This document shows, piece after piece, positions 1 to 10,685 of a stretch of 41,725 nt of DNA. The translations under genes and the position numbers were made by a program. A model generated the notes under the pieces. That model had not been told where the DNA came from and made no database searches. It saw only the letters and a list, made by a program, of their open reading frames with translations. Source of the stretch: Gryganskiella cystojenkinii (Eukaryota > Mortierellomycota > Mortierellomycetes > Mortierellales > Mortierellaceae); the NCBI GenBank assembly GCA_015852425.1, contig JAAAIG010000285.1, forward strand, positions 1 to 41,725, given 5' to 3'. The first letter of the stretch is position 1; each line of letters begins with the position of its first letter.

Positions 1-48
1 AGTTTGTCTGTCATCTCTAGGTCCCTGGTTCAAATCCGGGTTTTCGGA
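1..48 (+). tRNA. 3' half of a tRNA-like gene cut by the window edge (possible tRNA-Asp GTC)
   Basis: The first 48 bases look like the 3' half of a tRNA. A T-arm is visible at 24-40: a 5-bp stem (one G-U pair) closing the standard TTCAAAT loop. A 7-nt acceptor 3' strand (41-47) and discriminator A48 follow, and T-runs about 50-67 could stop Pol III. If the variable loop is 4 nt, as in tRNA-Asp, the anticodon loop at 8-14 reads C-T-GTC-A-T, giving anticodon GTC (Asp). A discriminator A and a weak anticodon stem are unusual for Asp, so isotype is uncertain. The 5' half lies outside the window, so it could also be a tRNA-derived repeat or pseudogene. Confidence 0.4.
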
Positions 49-2055
49 TATTTTTTGTATATTTTTTGGACCATCCCAGGACAGCATGTTAACAACCACT
101 CTGCTGCAGCTTTTTGTGGCAGACAACGCTTATAAAAAACCTTCACCATATTCGCCGACCACGAAATCTTATCCAACGACCAATCTCACCAGGGATGATG
201 AACAGAAGGAGGACCCCTGAACAGCAAGAACGGGGATTGATGCCACGGCTCTGAAGGTGTCGTAGAACTGGTGTGTGCTCAACCTCCTACATCACATCCT
301 TTTTCGGAACACTGTTTCTCAAGACCGCCTTCTTCAATGTTGTCTCCAGCTCCTTATAGCACGAGTGCAGCCTCCAGCAAGGTTTGCAGTGATCTTGCCT
401 CTTTTTGGTCCCTCAGTCTGTAAAACATATTTAATTTCATGCCGCCATTGTATTGTACCTAAATCTGGTCGCCAGTTCTGGACGGGCAGCAAATTTTAGC
501 TGCGGTAGACCAGAGAATGTTTCCTACAGGCCGCCATCGCCCGCTACAGCATATTGGCATCATGGTATATGTAACTTCGTTCAAGACCAAGTTTGGTTCG
601 TGGCAATAACTTAGAACTGTCGGTGACATCAGTTTTCTTTATCTATCTAAAGAATAAAAAATACGCAGGTAGTTGGAACGGAAGACAAAGAGACGACGAG
701 AAAGGTAAATTATCCTAGAACATGTAAGGCGAGGATGTATATGTTTAATTAGAACGTACACCCTAGACCGAGTCTTACAAAATGCCTCATAGCATTTGCT
801 CGTTAATTTCTGTCTTGGATATTCTGCGGTTCTCCCTCAACAGGATGAATGCGGTACGACGGGTTGTTTCGAAGACTGTCGAGCGTTTGCTCGTTGACCT
901 CCAAGGCGAACGTCAGGTTGAGAGGAAAGATCTAACTGCAGTCCTTGTGAGCTCTTTCTCCGGCAACATCTGTTCCTGAGACCGCCGTTGACGTTCGAAG
1001 TTTACCTGCTGTTGGTCAAACAGTTCACGATGTTGATCCGCAGGAGTATACTGAAGGTTCGTGTTTTGTTCGGCTGGGCGGTGGTGAAGGATTGCAAGAA
1101 CGACATATGATTCTCAGTCATGAAGAAACAAATTTGATGATTGGGCCGCCGTGAGCTCTGTGAATGCCTCCAAGCAGACTTGATGGCGCTCAATCTCCTT
1201 TGTCTCCAATAGCTACCCTAGATCCCGATACGTCAGTCGCAAAGCAGGAAGGCAGGAAACTACAATACTGCCTGTGCTGAGTGGATGTGATGGTGTAGCC
1301 CCAGTTCCACCTTCACTGGGAGTCAAAGTGCTGCTTCCCGCAAGCGCCCGAAGAGCGGTGTCATTTGCAACCTTGCACAGTTGGTAGTGGCGTGGTAGAG
1401 ATGAGTTGAGAGTGAAAATAGCTGAGCAACAGCAGACGAAATTCATACACTGGATGATATCTTTGTCGACGCCCTCGTCTACACGGATCATCCGTTGATT
1501 TAGGATCGCGAACACGCCAAAGCCGAACAAGCTCAGCGTCTCTCGATCTTGGGTTTTTGCGACTTGTCGATTGAAGGTTGATGTGTCGATGGGCGTGCTT
1601 ACAAATGAAGGCGATGGGATGGTTTAAGTGATATCCTGCGACGTGGTTCTTTTGGGATCTAGTGACCGCTCGACCAGGACCAAGGTGTTGTTTCTCACAA
1701 TGGTAGCAAGTGCAGGCACATGCGCGAGTCATTTTGAAAGGAGAGGTATTCGGTTGAGATTGAAGGTAATGAAGAGAAAAAGAGGGCAGGTGCTATACGA
1801 CTTCTAAACAATTGCATGCCTCGCTTGCAGAGGAGCACAAGAAAATATGTTCAATGCAGGCATGGAATATTTTTTGACCAAGGATAGAGCTGATGCAGTA
1901 ATGCAATTTGAAGAAAGTCTCTCGATTGTCCTGCAATTACGTACTCGCGCAATTACTAGCCTGTCCCAACGTGTTAGAGTTTCTGCCGTATCCATGCTTG
2001 GGCCCTGGAAGGAAGGCATAGCGAACAGGTGAAGGGCAGTCCCAGGTTCTTCTGT
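49..2055. other. Gene-poor stretch, probably decayed repeat
   Basis: No intact gene is seen. Open frames are short and stop-ridden on both strands. The minus-strand piece about 1213-1730 lies where the C-terminal part of the adjacent LINE remnant would fall, and contains Cys/His-containing and Trp/Arg-containing scraps, but I cannot align it with confidence. Nothing else is recognised. Confidence 0.4.
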
Positions 2056-2745
2056 CTATGCATTTGTTAGGGAGTAGATCCAGAGGACATGACATAGGCG
2101 AGCTAGGAGAAGAGCGTTGATGGTAAGCGAGCGACCTGCGACTGAAAGTTGGCGTGGTGAGTGAATCTTGTTAGTAGGTTTGATCTTGTCCAAGAGCGTT
2201 TCAAAGAAGCGGTCGAGTTTATTTGTTGTCACAGACAATAGTGGAACCGAGGTACGTTTTTGTTTGTGCTGAGGTGTGATAGCGCCACAGCACTCTATTG
2301 GGAAGACCAAAGTCTTGTGGACGCGTGCGTTAGGGGCCGGGCCATTCAAATAAAAGATCCGTTGCAATTCCTGCCATTCCGTGTAAGAATACATAGACGG
2401 CGAGATCGTCCGCATAGGCGATCAATTTAGCTCACAAGATACCTCGATACTTTCGGTAGCCGCCGATGCCCAGACTGACGCTAGAAACTCCTCGAAGGCT
2501 AAATTAAAGAGGCCTCGGCTAACGATGGTACGATGTGTACGTTGACATTGAAATGGACCCGTAGTGAAGAAGAGAATTCTGGCGCTGTTGACAAAAGACT
2601 TGTGAAGAGTCTCGCCTAATAAGACGACACTCCGAGCACAAAAGGCCACTCTGCGTCTACAGGAGAGGCGGACGCGCAGGAGATTGTGGGCTATGAAACA
2701 ATAAGTGCGGGTAGACCCGTCTTGGAAGGAGGAAGCCACTCGCAT
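2056..2745 (-). mobile_element. Degenerate non-LTR (LINE-type) retrotransposon, reverse-transcriptase fragment
   Basis: Read on the minus strand, three pieces of a LINE reverse transcriptase occur in the right order but in different frames. First, about 2470-2600, comes a block with SFVN, LFFTTG and FNLAFEEFLASV, which matches the RT region before the catalytic motif. Next is the catalytic motif itself, AYADDLAVY, with YADD codons at 2405-2416. Then, about 2060-2200, comes the post-RT block with KIKPTNKIHS, LSVAGRSLTINALLLARL and CHVLW, typical of the thumb region of Tad/LINE-like elements. Stops and at least two frame changes separate them, so this is a fossil and makes no product. Endonuclease and ORF1 parts were not recognised. 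Function would have been target-primed reverse transcription. Confidence 0.72.
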
Positions 2746-3692
2746 GTATATAAAAGTCCGAGACGAGGACCGTAGTGCACAAGGATTTAATTCTAGTTTT
2801 AGCTAGGCCTTTGTGATGCTGTACGATCTTCCGGACCCCTCGGTCTGGCCCCGCCCCCGATCTCAAATATTTTAATCTACCAATCGATATCATTGGGTTC
2901 GATTCGACCCTCCCCCCCACCTTTTCTCGCCGATGTCGGTACTTTCAACGTACAAATTACAATTGTCAAGACAAGGTCAGGGACCCAACATATTCCGCAG
3001 GAACCGTTGTACGAAGGTAGAACATGGTCCCCCTCCAAAAAAACTCATCCATCCAACGCTCGTTTTTACAGGTCTGATGCGGTCAAAATATAACATTGTT
3101 GTTGCCAAGAGAAGCAAAAGATATATATGTTCATACTCCAGGTAGGCGGTTTAACGATGCAGTACTCATAGCTACCTTGTTCACTCTTTCCACGCAACAG
3201 TAAACCTCGGCTCCCGCGAATGTCCTTTAATGTGCTCGATATGAAAAGCCCGCCGTTTTGGGTTTTCAACTGTCCCACGGTCAGGTGACCCACACTCCTT
3301 CGACCTGTTCTCCGCACGCACTGCGGGGGAGCAAAAAAAAATAAAAATAAAAAATATTGCGTCCGTGGAGCGGGAAGGTCCTTTTCATAGAAAGAGGATG
3401 GAGAAGGGAAAAAAGAAGCTGTCAAGAGTGGAGAGATAGTAATGCGACCAGAGAGAGAGAGGATTCGATTGCAGGAGGGCCAATTCGCCTTGTCCTACTG
3501 GGATCAGATCCGAAATGAATTTTTTAGTAAAGATGCGAGAACAAAAACGATTCGATTCAACAAATCCATCTTCCTTCCCCTTCTGCATTTTTTTTTTTTT
3601 TTTTTTTCCTTCTTTTGTTGTCACTGGTTTCTCATCTTTCCCTCTTCTCCACTCATCCCCTCCCCTCCCTCCCCTGTCTTCTTCCTCGGCCA
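2746..3692. other. Intergenic region upstream of the mutase gene
   Basis: No gene is recognised. The stretch holds low-complexity A- and T-runs (A-rich about 3336-3355, T19 about 3589-3607) and a pyrimidine-rich tract at about 3600-3690 running up to the mutase start, typical of a fungal promoter/5' leader. Part of 2746-2920 may still belong to the LINE fossil. Confidence 0.5.
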
Positions 3693-6600
3693 ATGCTCTC
3701 TCTCAAGAACATCCAGAGGCCTACCACACGATGGGCTACGCGTCTGTCCTTGCCAAAGGTACATCTCGTTTCCCTGTTGCTCTCGTTTTTTACATTCATT
3801 CCTCGCCCGCAACTGGGAGTCATCGATAGGAACAGGAATAACGTCCTGTTACTTGCTCGTCATTCGGTCTTCAATGTCGCAGATCATTTTACCATAGCTG
3901 ACTTGCTCGTTAACCTGAACATATCAATCAAGGCATGTCTAACTCCTCTCTATCTATCCTCTCTTACCGCCGGACGCCCCTTCACTCTTGCAGGCGTACT
4001 CGACAGAGCGCACTCGCCAACCTTTGCACGAAAAGTGGGCCAAGATGGCTACCAAAGAACTCAAAGGCAAGGATCCTGAGGAACAGCTCACCTGGAGGAC
4101 TGCCGAGGGTCTTAACATCAAGCCCATTTACACACAGGCCGATACCAAAGATATCCCTGACGAAATCCCCGGCGCTTTCCCTTTCACTCGTGGTCCTTAT
4201 GCCTCCATGTACACTGCCAGACCCTGGACCGTCCGTCAGGTAATAAACCAGGTCAAACGGATGGAGGAAATGGGCTTTTTCGATTTCCTTTCAGTCCAGG
4301 ATTACAATGGATCCACGGCGCTCCTCCCTCCAACCATTGTTTACTCGGCTCGGCTCTACGTTAGTGAGATGGGGAGTTCCAGCATGACTAACATTCCAGG
4401 TTGTTTTTTTTCGGATCCTTTATCCGCATGATGAACGTTTAGTACGCCGGATTCAGTACTGTAGAAGAGTCTAACAAGTTTTACCGCAAGAACTTGGCTG
4501 CTGGTCAGCAAGGTTTGTCTGTTGCCTTCGATCTGGCAACTCACAGAGGGTATGTAACGAAACACAAAGACCTTTTTTTTCAAACATTTTTTCACACGAA
4601 ATCGAAAACATATGCTGTGCGACATAGAGAGAAGTTCGCCTAACAGCTCTCTGTACTTTTTCTCGATGTTCATAGGTACGATTCCGATCACCCTAGAGCT
4701 GTTGGTGATGTCGGAATGGCTGGTGTCGCTATTGATTCGGTGGAAGATATGAAGGTAGGAAACCGGGAGTAGCATTGGAGACATAAAGCACTTTCCATGG
4801 AAACAAGAGCATACCAATGACTTACCATGTTCCACGACTCAATGAACTATTGAACGAAATAGATTCTCTTCGATGGCATTCCCTTGAACAAGATGTCCGT
4901 CTCGATGACCATGAACGGCGCTGTGTTGCCCATTTTGGCCATGTTCATCGTTGCTGGATTGGAGCAGGTGAGTCCCAATATTCCGATAAAGATCGAGATG
5001 CTTTCAAACATACGGATTAATCTTAACTCGCACGCTTCAAAAAACCATCGCCAATGTTTATAGGGAGCAAAACTTGCAGAGCTTTCCGGCACTATCCAGA
5101 ATGACATCTTAAAAGAGTTCATGGTCCGCAACACCTTCATCTACCCTCCCGAACCCTCGATGAAGATTATTGGTGATATCTTCTCGTATACCTCGGAAAA
5201 CATGCCCAAGTACAACTCTATCTCTATCTCTGGATACCATATGCAGGAGGCAGGAGCCGATAACGTCTTGGAGATGGCTTTTACGATCGCTGACGGATTG
5301 GAGTATATTCGTACTGGATTGAAGTCTGGAATGACTGTCGATCAGTTTGCGCCTCGCCTGTCCTTCTTCTGGGCCATCGGCATGAACTTTTACATGGAGA
5401 TTGCCAAGATGAGAGCTGCACGTCGTCTCTGGGCTGTCATGGTCAAGGAAAAGTTCGAACCCAAGTCTGAGAAGAGTCTGTTGCTCCGTACCCATTGTCA
5501 AACCTCAGGATGGTCTCTGACTGAACAGGTACTGCATCTTTTCCCCAGGGAGTTTCTATTATGCCATTCAACCTGTGCGATATAACAAAAGATGTGCTCA
5601 TCAAAATATCCAAAATCCAAACAATTCTAGGATCCCTACAACAACGTCATTCGTACCACTGTCGAGGCTATGGCTGCTACTCTGGGTGGCACCCAATCTC
5701 TCCACACCAACGCTTTCGATGAGGCTATTGGTCTGCCTACCGAGTTCAGTGCCCGTATTGCTCGTAACACCCAGTTGATCTTGCAGGAGGAAGCCTTCAT
5801 CCCGAAGGTTGCCGATCCCTGGGGTGGATCGTACATGATGGAGTCTATGACCAACGACATGTATGATGCCGCCAAGAAGATTGTCGATGAGGTCGAGGCC
5901 ATGGGAGGCATGGCCAAGGCTGTTGCTAGTGGAATGCCCAAGCTCAGGATCGAGGAGTCTGCTGCCAAGAAGCAAGCCCGTATCGATTCTGGTCAAGGTA
6001 CGTGCATCTCAGTTTTTTTTTATTTATTTCTGTGGACCCTGCTCGAGTCTCATTCAATACTGTAAAGTGATACATGACGTTGACGACAAATCGATTACGA
6101 TACTACTATAGACACTATCGTCGGTGTCAACAAATACAGACTGGCCAAGGAGGATCCCATTGATGTTCTTGCGATTGATAACACGGCTGTCAGAATTGGC
6201 CAGACCAAGCGTTTGGAGAGCATGAAGAAGAGCCGTGATGCCGTCAAGGCCGAGGCTTGCCTTGCGGCTTTGACCGAATGCGCCAAGACAGGCAAGGGTA
6301 ACCTTTTGGGACTCGCTGTTGAGGCTGCGAAGGAACGTTGCTCGGTCGGAGAAATCTCTTATGCTCTCGAGCAAGTGTGGGGTCGTCACTCGCCCACAAT
6401 TCGTGTGGTTTCGGGCGCCTATAAGTCGGAATATGGTGACAGCAGCGATGTGAGCGACACAATTTCAATGGTCGAAAAGTTTTTGAAGGATCAAGGTCGT
6501 CGTCCCCGTCTGCTGGTCGCTAAGATGGGTCAGGATGGACATGATCGTGGCGCCAAGGTCATTGCTTCGGGTTTCGCTGATTTGGGATTCGATGTCGATG

Positions 6601-6899
6601 TCGGTCCCTTGTTCCAGACGCCCGCTGAGGTCGCCAGACAGGCTATCGATGCAGATGTCCACGTTGTTGGTGTTTCTTCTCAGGCTGCTGGACATAAGAC
6701 CTTGGTCCCTCAGTTGATTGCCGAGTTGAAGAAGCAAGGTGCAGGAGACAAGCTTGTGATCTGTGGAGGCGTTATCCCTCAACAAGATTACCAGTTCTTG
6801 TTTGATGCTGGCGTCACGTCCGTTTTTGGACCTGGAACTCGTATCCCTGTCGCTGCTCAAGAGGTCGTGACCAAGATCGAGGCCAAGATCAAGGTATAA
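3693..6899 (+). CDS. MUT: Methylmalonyl-CoA mutase, mitochondrial, adenosylcobalamin-dependent
   Basis: This enzyme isomerises methylmalonyl-CoA to succinyl-CoA, the last step of propionate breakdown, using adenosylcobalamin in the mitochondrial matrix. Exons: 3693-3758, 3994-4239, 4443-4549, 4676-4754, 4863-4967, 5064-5528, 5631-5997, 6112-6899. All junctions are in frame and give 740 aa (human 750). The first about 25 residues are basic with no acidic residue, a mitochondrial presequence; start ATG 3693 was chosen for this. The catalytic barrel spans roughly 60-470, with Tyr105 in TVRQYAGFST and His260 in [13 protein letters not shown] matching human Tyr110 and His265. The C-terminal B12-binding domain (about 605-735) has [11 protein letters not shown], and its cobalt-ligand His622 corresponds to human His627. 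[10 protein letters not shown] is also conserved. A possible AATAAA is at 7154-7159. Intron 1 (235 bp) is the least certain boundary. Confidence 0.95.
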
Positions 6900-7368
6900 A
6901 AAGCTACATTTGGAGCATGACTGACCTATTACGCGGTCTTCTTGATCCAAAGGGCATATATACATACATATATATTCATCCTGCTGAAAAGTTTGGTCAT
7001 GATAGTCTGAAGAGTGAACAAAATAAGTATACTCAGACTGTCCCCGACCATCGAGATTTGTCAATCGATCTTCTTCCTTCTCTCCCGTTTATCAACAACC
7101 ACTCAATTCATATTTCCTTGTTTCTTTCTTCTTGATCTGTTTTTTAAAGAAAAAATAAACCATTGCTAGTTATTATTACGCTAAACATAAGACAGGTGCA
7201 CAATGGCGTCTTCGTGTTCAATTGAACATTGGATCGGCCATGAGTGCTTAAAAAAAGCTGTCGTTCTATTTTCTATTTTCTATTTTCTATTTACAATTGT
7301 TCTTATTTCATTTGCACAAACAGAGAGTTTTGTTTCGCTCCTCTGCTTTCTCAACCTGACGTTCTAAC
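6900..7368. other. 3' flanks of two convergent genes
   Basis: This gap lies between the mutase stop and the stop of the minus-strand Tvp15-like gene. It holds a TA-rich track about 6957-6974, a possible AATAAA at 7154-7159 for the mutase, and four perfect copies of the 7-mer TTCTATT at 7264-7291. No gene is seen. Confidence 0.6.
7264..7291. repeat. Tandem repeat, TTCTATT x4
   Basis: Four exact head-to-tail copies of the heptamer TTCTATT lie between two convergent 3' ends. It is a simple minisatellite-like tract, A-rich when read in the minus-strand transcript. No function is evident. Confidence 0.85.
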
Positions 7369-8333
7369 TTATTGATGACTGCTAGATCCAGCAGCATCGT
7401 AGTGATGCGCGTTAGCGTTGGTCTGGGTCATGCTAGGCTGGTGCCCTTCGGGGTTGGTGTAACTGGAGGCGTTACCGGCATTCAGGTTGGTGGTCGAGGT
7501 GTTGGGAACAGCAGACATGGAGGGCGAAGGCGTGGCGCCGACAAAGTGCATGGCAACGTAAAAAAGACCGACGGCCATGATGATACATCCGACGACGATG
7601 TTGAACCACTTCCAGGAGAGGGTAAGGAGACCCATGCTAACAGTTGTCGCAACATATCGCAATTCAATATTTTGGTTTGAAAAATATCTTGCCAACACAA
7701 CTTAGGAAAAAACCTTTCAATGAGACACCACTCTCGATTTTTCTTCGCTTTTGTCATCTCACCTGAGGTAGACTGGATGTCGCAGCAAAGGGACAGCCGA
7801 GAGGTAGGAAGAAAGCACTAGTTAGTTTCTAGTAGCAAACGAGGAGTCATGCATACTGCCCTCCCAGTATCCTAGCAAAGATATAGACAACTTACAAAGA
7901 CCACGTCCGAGGAGGGAGAACATGAAGCCCATGTTGTAGACGATCGACTCAGGGATCACAAACTCGAGTGCGAAGGTCAAGATTCCCAAGAGGCTATTTT
8001 GATACATCAAGCAAATGGGTAGCTATCGTCAGTGGAGCCTTCTCTCTTCGTTACACTACCTTTTTGATGATCCATTGTATGCATGCAAACATACACGACA
8101 AAGACACCGAGGATGCCCGAGTTCCAGGATCCGATGCGGACAAAGAGAAGGATACCGCCCAAGATGATTAGGACGGCTAACATTTTTTCATTTATCAAAT
8201 ATGGTGAGTGGGTCCTTGTCTGTACATGTAATTTGCCGATATACCAGGCTGTCTATAAAAGGTGTACCCCTCCACAAATACAAATATTACCAACAACCAA
8301 GTTCAGGAGACGGAAGAGAGAGGCGCCTGCCAT
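7369..8333 (-). CDS. Tvp15-like / COPI-associated Golgi membrane protein
   Basis: This small polytopic membrane protein belongs to the COPI_assoc family (yeast Tvp15), which sits in late-Golgi membranes. Exons on the minus strand: 8333-8291, 8176-8095, 7993-7896, 7772-7763, 7636-7369. The spliced product is 166 aa. Family signatures are VRIGSWNSGILGVFVV, LEFVIPES, FSLLGRGLFYL and KWFNIVVGCIIMAVGLFYV. Four hydrophobic segments lie at roughly 5-30, 36-55, 60-85 and 88-115, followed by a Ser/Thr/Asn-rich tail of about 45 residues. Exon 4 is only 10 nt; it supplies Phe-Tyr-Leu and the start of a Ser codon, and is needed to keep frame between its neighbours. The start ATG at 8331-8333 is the first Met giving the family N-terminus. 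The next gene downstream on this strand is absent; the mutase converges on it. Confidence 0.85.
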
Positions 8334-8760
8334 TTTTGATGATGGGACTAGAGATTGAGATTGGTGGTGAAAGTGTAGAGTTGGAGAGGGTGGTGCTATT
8401 AAGAAGATAGTAAAGGTAAGAGGAAAGAGAGGAAAATTGGAAAACGTGCAAACATGAAAAAAATTTACGCGATGTTCCATTTTTTTTTTTTTTTTTTTGT
8501 AACGCGTCTCACTCGTCAGTCAAACGGACCAGTCATTGATCAGAAATGTGGGACAATAGCAGACATGCAAATAATAATAAGTTAATAAAAAAAAAAGAGG
8601 CAAATGGTTTTTCCATTATGATGATGGTACTCTATTGAAGAACAAGGCGGGCTACATTCTTGTACTCGTTGAAAAAAGATGAGGAATATAAACAGGGGAA
8701 TTGAAAAGGGAGAGGTTTTGCAGGCAATTTTGTTTTGTTGGTACAGATGAGAGAAGTTTT
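8334..8760. other. Promoter of the Tvp15-like gene and 3' flank of the aminotransferase
   Basis: The region contains an uninterrupted T18 run at 8481-8498 and A-rich stretches about 8580-8600. The two flanking genes are both on the minus strand, so this holds the Tvp15-like promoter and the aminotransferase 3' untranslated region. No further gene is seen. Confidence 0.5.
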
Positions 8761-10685
8761 TTACTTGGTAACCTCGTGGATAGCCTTGGCGAGATAGTCA
8801 ACGTTTTTGGAAGAAATACCAGCGACAGAGATACGACCATCCTTGGTGAGGTAAACGTGGTGTTCGTTCTTGAGCTTCTCAACCTGCTCGGGAGTCAAAC
8901 CAGTGAAACAGAACATACCGATCTGGTTGGTGATGTGATCCCAGTTGCGCTTGGATCCGTACTTGTTGACAATGTTATCCTTGAGCTGAGTACGCATGGT
9001 GATGATTCGGTCAGCCATCAACTTAACCTCACCCAACCACTCGGCGTTCAACTCGGGAGTGTTCAGGACAGTGGCAACGATACGGGCACCGTTGACGGGG
9101 GGGTTCGAGTACATGGGACGGACAACAATCTTGATCTGAGAGTCAACGCGAGCCTTCTCCTCGGCCGAGGCAGTGACGAGCGAGAAGGATCCGGTACGCT
9201 CGCCGTAGAGACCCATGTTCTTGGCAAAGGACTGGGAGAGAGCAACAAGGTGGCCATCCTTGACAAACTTACGGAGAGCATAAGCATCCTTGTCAGTGCT
9301 GCCAGAGGCGAATCCTTGGTAGGCCATGTCAAAGAAGGCAAAGTGACCGGCCTCCTTGACGACCTTGGAGAGTTCGTTCCACTGAGCCTGACTGGGGTCA
9401 ACACCAGTAGGGTTGTGAGCGCAGGCGTGCATTAAGATGATGGATCCCTTGGGGGCAGCCTGCGTGATGATTATAAAAGAAAAAATAACGTTATCAAACT
9501 TTTGTCCTAGTTCACAAAAGGGGGTATTTGTTGAGTCCATTTTTGTCCAAGGGATTATACCTTGATATCAGCGACCATGCCCTCAAAGTCGAGACCGTTT
9601 GTCTTCTTGTCAAAGTACTTGTAGTGGTTAACCTCCAAGCCAGAATCCTTGAAGATAGGAATGTGGTTTCCCCAAGTGGGAGTAGGGACAAAGATCTTCT
9701 TGCTGGTAGGGAACCAACGAGCAAGGAACTCTCCTCCGACGCGCAAGGCACCGGTTCCAGAGATAGTTTGGGTAATGGCGACCTACAGTCAACCGAGAAA
9801 GACAATAGAGTTAAAACGTGAGGTATTGCTTTCGCTCGACTTTTAAAAAAGGTTAAGAAATGATCAAAGGTGAAAGAGCCATGCGTTCACTTACACGACC
9901 CTCCTTCAAAGGAGCACTGTCAGCACCGTAGGCGAGCAAAGCGGCTCCCTTGGTGAACTCAGGGACACCGGTGATGCCAGCATACTCCTTGTCCAAGAGG
10001 TCATTCATGATCTTAGCCTCGGCCTATTAATATTCCACCAGAAAAGTGAAAAGGTACGAAGAAAAAAGTAAGTATGAGCCGAAATTTTCTAGGACCTTGA
10101 TGTTCATTCGCTGCGGGCTTATTTGAACTCAAAACAGGGTCTCCGCTTTCCCATGTGCTTTTTTCTGTTGATTCTGGATTGCGTTACCTTGCGAACGCAG
10201 CTCAAGACAAAGGGCTTGCCAGCATCATCACGGTAGGCGCCGACACCGAGGTTCATCTTGCGGGCATCAGTATCCTTCTTGAAGGCCTCAGTGACACCAA
10301 GGATAGCATCAGGAGGGCCTAGAAAGAGGTTAAGAAACGAAGACCGTGTTCACGTGTGAGAAGAAAAAAATACGTTTTGCTGTCAAAGAGGCTGACTGGT
10401 GCTGATCTTTTTTGTCCTCTTGTAGTGTCATAGAAAGGGATATTCGGATCATTGCTCATAGAGTGAGTCAACCCAATTTATCACATCCTGTCTGTCGTTC
10501 CTGGGGCATATGTCCTCCTATTTCACTTCTCTGTCTCCGGCTGTGGTTGATTGTTTTATGGGATCCTTACCCATGGGGACATTGGCCCAGGCGGATGTGA
10601 AACGGAGGCCGATGGCGGCGGTGGGGCGGATGGCAGCGCGAGTCAAGGCGACGCGAGCCATGGATCTTGAGGTAGCTGCCAACAT
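8761..10685 (-). CDS. Aspartate aminotransferase, mitochondrial
   Basis: This PLP enzyme interconverts aspartate plus 2-oxoglutarate with oxaloacetate plus glutamate, and works in the malate-aspartate shuttle. Exons: 10685-10571, 10318-10188, 10023-9895, 9782-9561, 9459-8761, giving 431 aa (human GOT2 is 430). The first about 30 residues are Arg/Ala/Ser-rich without acidic residues, a matrix-targeting presequence, which supports ATG 10683-10685. Class-I aminotransferase features follow: [11 protein letters not shown] near residue 63, [12 protein letters not shown] at 210-221, Asp243 and Tyr246 of the PLP pocket, and [14 protein letters not shown] with PLP-binding Lys279, the same number as in human GOT2. 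RPMYSNPP and SVAGI near the C-terminus are also conserved. It shares glutamate metabolism with the mitochondrial glutamate carrier further along the window, but there is no sign of co-regulation. Confidence 0.95.

Noticed and set aside
3442..3897. Plus-strand frames overlapping the mutase start
   Set aside because: They run through a poly-T tract giving poly-Phe and overlap exon 1 of the mutase in other frames.
7264..7291. TTCTATT tandem copies as a CRISPR-like array or telomeric tract
   Set aside because: The copies are directly adjacent with no spacers and only four units; it is a simple tandem repeat in a fungal intergenic region.
8701..9435. Long plus-strand open frame (244 codons)
   Set aside because: It is antisense to the last exon of the aspartate aminotransferase, whose motifs, length and splice sites are unambiguous; the plus frame is a codon-bias shadow.
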